From CAYVFM01 sp964546375 (lineage in GTDB: Bacteria > Gemmatimonadota > Gemmatimonadetes > Palauibacterales > Palauibacteraceae), in contig CAZJJO010000125.1 of NCBI GenBank assembly GCA_964546375.1, positions 1 to 5,018 of the forward strand: 5,018 nucleotides of DNA. The letters run 5' to 3'. The translations under genes and the position numbers were made by a program. Below are positions 1-5,018 of this stretch, in pieces. The stretch's first letter is position 1. The number at the start of each line of letters is the position of its first letter. The notes under the pieces are model-generated. The model saw only the letters and a program-made list of their open reading frames with translations. It ran no database searches and was not told the DNA's origin.

Positions 1-512
1 CGCCGCCGGCCGACGGCCGGCCCCGCGACGCCGGCCGGGGCGGGGAGGACCCCGGCGCCGGGAGCCCGGACCCGGACGCCGGCGGGACCGAGGACGGGGC
101 GGCCGCGGGGGTCCGGGGCACCGGGGGGCTGGGCGGATGGACGACGGGCCAGCACCTGGCGCACGCGCTGGAGTGCGAGCAACCGGCTTTCCGGCGCCGG
201 ATCCGGGGGTTCCTGGAGGCCGGGCCCGGCGAGACGCCCGCCTTCCCCGACTGGCCGCCCTCGGATCCGCCGCCGGGCGGCGACCGCCCGCCCGACGAGC
301 TGCTCCGGCGGCTGCGGGAGGAGCGGGACCGGACCCTGGCCCTGCTGGAGGGGCTGGCGGCCGAGGCCTGGGGGCGCCGGGCGGTGGTGGCCGGCGAGGA
401 GGTCGCCCTGCACCAGTTCCTCCGCGGCATGGCCCACCACGACCGGGCCCACGCCGACCGCATCGACCAGTGGCTCCACCCCGACCTGCTCGACGACGGC
501 GAGGCGGGCTGA
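1..512 (+). CDS. DinB-like four-helix-bundle protein, C-terminal part (5' end outside window)
   Basis: The frame starting at base 3 is open from the left edge to a TGA at 510-512, giving 169 visible residues. It has no in-frame ATG, GTG or TTG before base 384, so the start lies upstream of the window. Residues 46-59 read WTTGQHLAHALECE, matching the conserved 'W-[ST]-x-x-x-H-L-A-H' helix of the DinB/YfiT superfamily. Near the C-terminus, HHDRAHADRI (residues 145-154) supplies the family's paired His-x3-His (H146 and H150). These, with H54 or H51 from the first helix, would form the predicted metal site. Known DinB-like proteins are metal-dependent and include thiol-dependent transferases and hydrolases, but most have no assigned reaction, and none can be assigned here. 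Residues 1-44 are almost all Gly, Pro, Asp, Ala and Arg, where the family normally has a short loop after helix 1. The stop is one base from the anmK start, suggesting co-translation. The family call is fairly secure and the function is unknown. Confidence 0.8.
   Translation, partial: PPADGRPRDAGRGGEDPGAGSPDPDAGGTEDGAAAGVRGTGGLGGWTTGQHLAHALECEQPAFRRRIRGFLEAGPGETPAFPDWPPSDPPPGGDRPPDELLRRLREERDRTLALLEGLAAEAWGRRAVVAGEEVALHQFLRGMAHHDRAHADRIDQWLHPDLLDDGEAG
5..21. repeat. GC-only inverted repeat inside the DinB-like gene
   Basis: Bases 5-12 and 14-21 are perfect reverse complements around a single A (GCCGGCCG-A-CGGCCGGC). As RNA this could fold as a 7-bp stem with a 3-base loop. Further CCGGCC-type blocks follow at about 15-22 and 31-38. 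The repeat lies in the codons for the Gly/Pro/Arg-rich stretch of the DinB-like protein. It may simply reflect the low-complexity GC composition, and no function is claimed. Confidence 0.4.
501..504 (+). promoter_or_regulatory. Likely ribosome binding site for anmK
   Basis: GAGG lies 9 bases before the GTG start of anmK and inside the last codons of the DinB-like gene. It supports the GTG at 514 as the start. The next in-frame candidate, the ATG at 535, would remove the first seven residues, which lead into the conserved Met-Ser-Gly-Thr-Ser loop. Confidence 0.5.
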
Positions 513-513
513 C

Positions 514-1671
514 GTGGGCGTCTGGATCGGCCTGATGTCGGGCACCTCGCTGGACGGGATCGACGCGGCGGCCGTGCGCCTGGAGGGCGACGGCGAGCGG
601 CCGGCGTCCGCCGGGCTGGCGGCGTTCCGGACGGAGGCCTACGAGCCGGCCTTCCGGCGCCGGCTGGAGCGGGCCTGCCGGGCGGGCGGGCCGGCCGAGC
701 TGTGCGCGCTGAACGTGGAGCTGGGCCGCCGCCTGGCGGCCGCCGCCGGGGCGCTGCTGGAGGGCGAGGGGGCCGTGGACCGGGACGAGGTGGCGGGGAT
801 CGGGAGCCACGGGCAGACGATCCGGCACGACCCCCCGGCGTTCGGCGGCGCGGCCGGGGAGGAGCCGGTGGACGGCGTCGCCTGCACCCTCCAGCTCGGC
901 GAGGCGGCGGAGATCGCCGAGGCCACGGGCCTGCCGGTGATCTCGGACTTCCGGGTCCGGGACGTGGCGGCGGGCGGCCAGGGCGCCCCGCTCACCCCCT
1001 ACTTCGACCGGCTCCTGCTGTCCGACCCCGACCGCACGCGGGCGATCCAGAACCTGGGCGGGATGGCGAACGTGACGATCCTCCCGGCCGAGGACGACCC
1101 GGCGGGCCCGACGGCCTTCGACACCGGCCCCGGCGTGGCGCTGATCGACGCGGCCTACCGCCGGCTGACCGGCGAGGAGGGCTTCGACGAGGGCGGTCGG
1201 GCGGCCGCCCGGGGCGAGGTCCTGGACGACGCCCTGGCGTGGTGGCTGGAGGACCCGTTCTTCGAGGCCCCGCCCCCGCGGAGCACCGGGCGGGCGCGGT
1301 TCGGCCCCGACCGGGTGGAGGCCTGGCTGGAGGAGCGGGAGGCCGACGCCCCCGAGGACCTGCTGGCCACGCTGGTCGAGCTGACGGCCCGGAGCGTCGC
1401 CGACGCGCTGGCCCGGAGCGGGGCCGGGGTGGACGAGGTGGTGCTCTGCGGGGGCGGGGCCCGCAACCGGGAGCTGGTCCGCCGGATCGCCCGGCGGGTG
1501 GAGCCGGCCCGGGTCACGGACCTGTCCGAGCTGGGCTGGGACCCGGACGCCCGCGAGGCGGCCGCCTTCGCCCTGCTGGCCCGACAGCACGAGCTCGGGC
1601 TCCCGGCCTCCGCCCCCTGGGCCACCGGGGCGGCGGGCCCCCGCGTGCTGGGCAAGCGGACGCCGCCGTGA
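514..1671 (+). CDS. anmK: Anhydro-N-acetylmuramic acid kinase (AnmK)
   Basis: This 385-residue protein is close to the usual AnmK length (about 360-390). AnmK is a cytoplasmic enzyme of the ASKHA kinase fold. It uses ATP and water to open the 1,6-anhydro ring of anhydroMurNAc and make MurNAc-6-phosphate during cell-wall recycling. The family motifs appear in order: GLMSGTSLDGID at residues 6-17 (nucleotide-phosphate loop), GSHGQTIRH at 97-105, QGAPLTPYFD in the middle, NLGGMANVT at 180-188, DTGPG at 203-207, CGGGARN at 312-318, and a C-terminal DAREAAAFALLA followed by TGA and VLG. D203 in DTGPG is the expected catalytic base. The residue after DTGPG is Val208, where most AnmK proteins I know have Asn. 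The tail (PASAPWATGA) also departs mildly from the usual PNxPxxTGA. The GTG start is one base after the upstream stop, so translation is probably coupled. NagZ, which makes its substrate, is encoded next. No signal peptide is visible. Assignment is very secure. Confidence 0.97.
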   Translation: MGVWIGLMSGTSLDGIDAAAVRLEGDGERPASAGLAAFRTEAYEPAFRRRLERACRAGGPAELCALNVELGRRLAAAAGALLEGEGAVDRDEVAGIGSHGQTIRHDPPAFGGAAGEEPVDGVACTLQLGEAAEIAEATGLPVISDFRVRDVAAGGQGAPLTPYFDRLLLSDPDRTRAIQNLGGMANVTILPAEDDPAGPTAFDTGPGVALIDAAYRRLTGEEGFDEGGRAAARGEVLDDALAWWLEDPFFEAPPPRSTGRARFGPDRVEAWLEEREADAPEDLLATLVELTARSVADALARSGAGVDEVVLCGGGARNRELVRRIARRVEPARVTDLSELGWDPDAREAAAFALLARQHELGLPASAPWATGAAGPRVLGKRTPP

Positions 1672-1697
1672 GCCCCGGAAGGGCCCTTGCACGCCGC

Positions 1698-1712
1698 CGG
1701 CCCCACGGGCCG
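1698..1712 (+). other. Short GC hairpin in the anmK-nagZ spacer
   Basis: CGGCCC (1698-1703) and GGGCCG (1707-1712) are perfect reverse complements with the loop CAC, giving a 6-bp all-GC stem. No run of T follows, so it does not look like a normal intrinsic terminator. It could be an mRNA processing or stability element, or chance in a GC-rich spacer. The remaining part of the 85-base spacer shows no recognisable -35/-10 pair and no small gene that I can support. Confidence 0.35.
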
Positions 1713-1742
1713 CCCTCGGAGCGACCGTCGGCGTCGAACCAC

Positions 1743-1747
1743 GGAGA
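1743..1747 (+). promoter_or_regulatory. Ribosome binding site for nagZ
   Basis: GGAGA lies 9 bases before the ATG at 1757. A second GGAG (1749-1752) is only 4 bases from the ATG and is probably too close to be the main site. The good spacing supports the ATG at 1757 as the start and gives nagZ its own initiation signal, unlike the tightly coupled anmK. Confidence 0.6.
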
Positions 1748-1756
1748 CGGAGCCAG

Positions 1757-3256
1757 ATGAGCGAACCGACCCGCACCACCGATCGGATCGGCCGCCTCTT
1801 CCTCGAGGCGGTCCGGCTGGACATGGAGACCCTCGAGGACGCCCTGGAGCGGGCCCGTCGGGCGCTGGGCCACGGGGTGGGAGGGTTCATCGTCTTCGGC
1901 GGCGCCGGGCCGGACGTGGCGCGGCTGACCGAGATCCTGCGCGGGGAGGTGGATCGCCCGCTCTGGTTCGCGGCCGACCTGGAGCGCGGCGCGGGCCAGC
2001 AGTTCGAGGGGGCGGCGACCCTGCCGCCGCCCGCGGGGCTGGCGGCCCACCCGGAGCCCGAGCGCGCGGTGCGCCGGGCGGCGGAGATCACCGCCCACGA
2101 GGCCCGGGAGATGGGGATCAACTGGGTCTACGCGCCGGTCCTGGACCTGGACGTGGAGGCGGAGAACCCCATCGTGGGCACCCGCAGCTTCGGGGACGAG
2201 CCGGAGCGGGTGGCGAGCCTGGGCCGCGACTGGATCGAGGCCTGCCAGCGGGCCGGCGTCGCCGCCTGCGCCAAGCACTTCCCCGGGCACGGCCGCACCG
2301 TGGAGGACTCGCACCTGGCCTTCCCGGTGGTCCGGGCCGACCGCGAGACGCTGGAGGCGGACCTGGCGCCCTTCCGGGCGGTCGCCGACGAGGCGGCCTC
2401 GATGATGACGGCCCACGTGGGCTATCCGGCCCTGGGCGGGGAGGGGCCGGCCACCGTCGAGCCGGCGATCCTCCGGGAGCTCCTGCGCGAGGAGATGGGC
2501 TTCGGGGGGATGGTGATCTCCGACGCGCTGGTGATGGAGGGCTTCGGCGGGGGCACCGACGCCACCGAGGGCTGGCGGGCCGTCCGGGCCCTCCGGGCCG
2601 GGTGCGACCTGCTGCTCTACCCCTCGGACCTGGAGGTTTCGGTCCGGACCGTCCGCCAGGCGGCCGAGCAGGACCCGGACCTGGAGGCGTCGATCCGGGG
2701 CGCGCTGGACCGGAGCGCGGCGGCGCTGGAGCGGTTCCCGCCGGACCCCGGCCGCGGCGACGAGGGCCCGCCCACCGTCGCGGCGGCCGAGGCGGCCGAG
2801 GTGGCGGACCTGGCGCTGGGCTGCGTGAAGGCCCGGGGCCGCAGCCCCGGCCGGTCGCTGGACCGGGAGCGGCCGGTGCGCCTGCACCGGGTGAGCGACG
2901 ACGCGGGGCCGGCGGCGGCCGGATCCTTCGGCGAGCTCCTGGCCGCGGAGCTGGAGGAGCGGGGCTGGGAGGTGGAGGTGGCCGGGGAGGTCCCGCCGCA
3001 GGGGGCGGAGCCGGCGGAGCAGGCGCTGGTGGCGCTGGAGGCCACGCCCCGGGCCTGGAAGGGCCGGGCGTCGCTGTCCGAGGCCTCGGCCGAGGCCGTC
3101 GAGGCGGCGCTGGAGGGCGCCGACGCCGGCTACCTCCTGCTCTTCGGCCATCCCCGCATCCTGGGACAGCTCGACCGGGAGGGCGCGGTGGCGTGGTCGT
3201 CGGAGCCGGTGATGGAGCGGGCGGCCGCCCGGTGGCTGGACGAGCGGGTGCCGTGA
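1757..3256 (+). CDS. nagZ: Beta-N-acetylglucosaminidase NagZ, glycoside hydrolase family 3, two-domain form
   Basis: This 499-residue protein has an N-terminal GH3 barrel (about residues 1-325) and a C-terminal GH3_C-like alpha/beta domain (about 340-499). NagZ removes GlcNAc from GlcNAc-anhydroMurNAc (peptides) by a two-step retaining mechanism. Visible motifs are GGFIVFGG near residue 41, DLERGAGQQ at 74-82, NPIVGTRSFG at 137-146, KHFPGHG at 173-179, EDSH at 183-186, MTAHVGYPA at 217-225, and ISDALVM around the expected nucleophile D256. The D184/H186 pair matches the Asp-His acid/base dyad of NagZ-type GH3 enzymes and separates it from GH3 beta-glucosidases, which use a Glu in the other domain. 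Arg180 stands where KHFPGHG is often followed by Asp. The C-terminal part contains RAWKGRASLS and LLFGHPRI, a style I associate with longer NagZ homologues. Many proteobacterial NagZ (about 340 residues) lack this domain. No signal peptide or lipobox is seen, so a cytoplasmic location is inferred. It sits between anmK and a transporter gene, with gaps of 85 and 13 bases. Family very secure; natural substrate well supported by context. Confidence 0.94.
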   Translation: MSEPTRTTDRIGRLFLEAVRLDMETLEDALERARRALGHGVGGFIVFGGAGPDVARLTEILRGEVDRPLWFAADLERGAGQQFEGAATLPPPAGLAAHPEPERAVRRAAEITAHEAREMGINWVYAPVLDLDVEAENPIVGTRSFGDEPERVASLGRDWIEACQRAGVAACAKHFPGHGRTVEDSHLAFPVVRADRETLEADLAPFRAVADEAASMMTAHVGYPALGGEGPATVEPAILRELLREEMGFGGMVISDALVMEGFGGGTDATEGWRAVRALRAGCDLLLYPSDLEVSVRTVRQAAEQDPDLEASIRGALDRSAAALERFPPDPGRGDEGPPTVAAAEAAEVADLALGCVKARGRSPGRSLDRERPVRLHRVSDDAGPAAAGSFGELLAAELEERGWEVEVAGEVPPQGAEPAEQALVALEATPRAWKGRASLSEASAEAVEAALEGADAGYLLLFGHPRILGQLDREGAVAWSSEPVMERAAARWLDERVP

Positions 3257-3258
3257 GG
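3255..3258 (+). promoter_or_regulatory. Weak ribosome binding site for the SSS transporter gene
   Basis: GAGG overlaps the nagZ stop codon and lies 11 bases before the ATG at 3270, which is longer than ideal. With only 13 bases between the genes, the transporter probably depends on ribosomes finishing nagZ. The in-frame GTGs at 3291 and 3294 are alternative starts but would cut into the first membrane helix, so the ATG is preferred. Confidence 0.35.
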
Positions 3259-3269
3259 CCCGTCCGCTG

Positions 3270-5018
3270 ATGGGGGGGCTCGACTGGGCGGTGGTGGGGG
3301 CCTACCTGGCCCTCACCCTGGGGGTGGGCGTCTGGCTCTCCCACCGGGCCGGACGCAGCCTGGTGGACTTCTTCGTCAGCGGCCGGTCGCTGCCCTGGTG
3401 GCTGGCGGGCACCTCCATGGCGGCCACCACCTTCAGCGTCGACACGCCCCTCTACGTGACCGGGCTGGTCTCCCGGCGCGGGATCGCCGGCAACTGGGAG
3501 TGGTGGTCCTTCGCGCTGGCCCACCTGCTGCTCGTCTACCTCTTCGCCCGGCTGTGGCGGCGGGCCGAGGTGGTCACCGACGCCGAGCTGACCGAGATCC
3601 GCTACGGGGGCCGCTCGGCGGCGGTCCTGCGCGGGACCCGCGCCTTCCTGTTCGCCGTGCCCATCAACTGCATCGCCATCGGCTACGCCATGCTGGCCAT
3701 GCGGAAGGTCGTGGAGGCGCTGGGCCTGTTCGAGGCCGTGCCGGTGGCCCTGCCCGGCGAGCCGCGGCTCTGGATCGTGGCGGGGCTGTGCGTCTTCGTG
3801 CTGGTCTACGCGGCGCTCTCCGGCCTGTGGGGGGTGGTCGCCACCGACTTCGTCCAGTTCGCGCTGGCCATGGCGGGGGCCCTGCTGGTGGCCGGCTACG
3901 CCATCCACGACATCGGCGGCGTCGCCGAGCTGAAGGCGGGGCTGGCCTCGATGGGGCGGGGCGAGGCCACCGAGCTGGTGCCCCGGCCCGGCTCGGAGCG
4001 GCTGCCGATGGTGACCTTCCTCGCCTACCTGGGCGTGCAGTGGTGGGCGTTCCGGCGCTCCGACGGCGGCGGGGAGTTCGTCCAGCGGCTCTCGGCGTGT
4101 CGGGACGAGGGCGAGGCGGAGAAGGCGGCGTGGCTGTTCGTCTTCCTCCACTACGTGGTCCGGGCCTGGCCGTGGATCCTGGCCGGCCTGGCGGCGATGG
4201 TGATCTTTCCGGACCTGGCCGACCCGGAGCTGGGCTACCCGATGCTCATGCTGGAGTACCTGCCCACGGGCCTGCTGGGGCTGGTGGTGGCCTCCTTCCT
4301 GGCCGCGTTCATGTCCACCGTCTCCACCCAGATCAACTGGGGCGCCAGCTACCTGGTCAACGACCTCTACGCCCGCTTCGTCGAGCCGGACGCCCCGCAG
4401 GCGAAGCTGGTGGCGCTGGGGCGGGCGGCCTCGGTGCTGATCGTGGCGCTGGGCGGGGTGGCGGCGTTCCACGCCGAGGACGTGGGCACCGTCTTCCGGT
4501 TCATGATCATCGTCGGGACCGGGCCCGGGGCGGTGCTGGTGCTGCGCTGGTTCTGGTGGCGGGTGAACGCCTGGGCCGAGCTGGCCGCCATGGTGGGCGG
4601 TTTCGTCATCGGGGTGGCCAGCTATCTTCTCGGTCCGGAGATGGCCTTCGGGACCCGGCTGCAGGTGACGGCCGGGGGAGCGGCCCTCGTGTGGGTGCCG
4701 GTGATGATGGCGACCAGGCCCGAGTCCAGGGAGACGCTGGAGACCTTCTACCGGAAGGCCCGTCCGGGCGGGCCCGGGTGGCGGGCCGTCCGGGAGGCCA
4801 CCGGCGTGGAGGCCGCCGTCCCGCTGGGGCCCTCGCTGGGCCGGGCGGCCTTCGGGGCGCTGCTGCTGTTCGGGGCGATGTTCCTGGTGGGGGCGGCCTC
4901 GCTGCTGGAGCCGGGGACCGCGGCGCTGGCCGGGCTGGCGGCGGCGGCCGGGGGCGCCGGGCTCTGGTGGCTGCGCGGACGGGAGCGCGGCCCGGCCGCC
5001 GGGGAGGGCGCGGCGTGA
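3270..5018 (+). CDS. Sodium:solute symporter (SSS/SLC5 family), candidate cell-wall sugar importer
   Basis: This 582-residue inner-membrane protein is very hydrophobic, with roughly 13-15 membrane helices. Examples are at about 5-24, 43-66, 78-97, 120-143, 167-190, 192-213, 285-312, 330-355, 405-426, 436-455 and 528-546. Known SSS proteins couple uptake of sugars, amino acids or other solutes to the sodium gradient through a LeuT-type core. Family marks are DFFVSGRSLPWWLAG (33-47), a first core helix with SMAATTFSVDTP (49-60), RRGIAGNWEWW (69-79), VQWWAFRRSDGGGEFVQR (256-273), and FMSTVSTQINWGASYLVND (347-365). In the last segment S349 and T350 align approximately with the Ser pair of the Na2 site in vSGLT. 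After the core, a soluble piece with FYRKARPGGPGW (493-504) is followed by one or two extra helices and a charged Gly/Ala tail. The gene follows nagZ by 13 bases and so probably shares its transcript. Substrate specificity cannot be read from sequence. Import of a muropeptide, anhydro-disaccharide or amino sugar is inferred only from context. The stop codon is the last base of the window. Confidence 0.94.
   Translation: MGGLDWAVVGAYLALTLGVGVWLSHRAGRSLVDFFVSGRSLPWWLAGTSMAATTFSVDTPLYVTGLVSRRGIAGNWEWWSFALAHLLLVYLFARLWRRAEVVTDAELTEIRYGGRSAAVLRGTRAFLFAVPINCIAIGYAMLAMRKVVEALGLFEAVPVALPGEPRLWIVAGLCVFVLVYAALSGLWGVVATDFVQFALAMAGALLVAGYAIHDIGGVAELKAGLASMGRGEATELVPRPGSERLPMVTFLAYLGVQWWAFRRSDGGGEFVQRLSACRDEGEAEKAAWLFVFLHYVVRAWPWILAGLAAMVIFPDLADPELGYPMLMLEYLPTGLLGLVVASFLAAFMSTVSTQINWGASYLVNDLYARFVEPDAPQAKLVALGRAASVLIVALGGVAAFHAEDVGTVFRFMIIVGTGPGAVLVLRWFWWRVNAWAELAAMVGGFVIGVASYLLGPEMAFGTRLQVTAGGAALVWVPVMMATRPESRETLETFYRKARPGGPGWRAVREATGVEAAVPLGPSLGRAAFGALLLFGAMFLVGAASLLEPGTAALAGLAAAAGGAGLWWLRGRERGPAAGEGAA

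Noticed and set aside
137..535. 132-codon plus-strand open frame over the DinB-like region
   Set aside because: Its product is Gly/Arg/Pro/Ala-rich with no motif, whereas the frame ending at 512 shows the DinB helix and the paired histidines.
1680..1720. Intrinsic terminator after anmK
   Set aside because: A GC stem is present at 1698-1712, but no T-run follows it and nagZ lies shortly downstream in the same direction.
2785..2815. Tandem repeat of GCCGAGGCGG-like units in nagZ
   Set aside because: It encodes an Ala/Glu-rich helix between the two GH3 domains. The units are short and imperfect, and codon bias explains them.
1514..3151. 545-codon minus-strand open frame over the end of anmK and most of nagZ
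   Set aside because: Same reason: biased composition, no domain, and complete overlap with conserved genes on the other strand.
1687..3270. 527-codon plus-strand open frame in another frame over nagZ
   Set aside because: It is a Gly/Arg/Pro-rich shadow of nagZ. The frame starting at 1757 carries all the GH3 motifs and a well-placed ribosome binding site.
2118..4472. Very long open frame (784 codons) on the minus strand across nagZ and the symporter gene
   Set aside because: Its product is a low-complexity Pro/Arg/Gly/His/Gln-rich string with no recognisable domain, and it overlaps two well-supported genes. In DNA this GC-rich stop codons are rare, so long antisense open frames are expected by chance.

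Overview
This is a very GC-rich bacterial window (well above 70% G+C by eye, with third codon positions almost all G or C). All its genes lie on the + strand, packed head to tail. It holds three complete genes plus the 3' end of a fourth. The order is a DinB-like protein (partial, open at the left edge), anhydro-N-acetylmuramic acid kinase (anmK), a two-domain family-3 glycoside hydrolase of the NagZ type, and a sodium:solute symporter (SSS) whose stop codon is the last base of the window. The extreme GC, the NagZ with a 'DLERGAGQQ' N-terminal motif and a GH3 C-terminal domain, and the style of the symporter resemble Gemmatimonadota and neighbouring lineages. No rRNA or other marker is present, so this placement is an inference from memory of protein style.

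Layout: 1-512 is the DinB-like C-terminal part, preceded by an unusual Gly/Pro/Asp/Arg-rich stretch. 514-1671 is anmK, starting on GTG one base after the DinB stop. 1672-1756 is an 85-base spacer with a short GC hairpin and a ribosome binding site. 1757-3256 is nagZ. 3257-3269 is a 13-base gap. 3270-5018 is the SSS transporter. There is no convincing promoter or T-tract terminator inside the window, and the spacing fits one transcript.

Together anmK and nagZ form the core of cytoplasmic peptidoglycan (murein) recycling. NagZ removes GlcNAc from GlcNAc-1,6-anhydroMurNAc (with or without peptide). AnmK then opens the anhydro ring and phosphorylates the sugar to MurNAc-6-phosphate, which a MurQ etherase (not in this window) would normally take on. 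Neither enzyme shows a signal peptide, so their substrate must be brought into the cytoplasm. The SSS protein directly behind nagZ is therefore a reasonable candidate importer of a cell-wall sugar or muropeptide. Its substrate cannot be read from sequence, and this is the main hypothesis worth testing here. I did not see a wholly new system, mobile element, CRISPR array or RNA gene.
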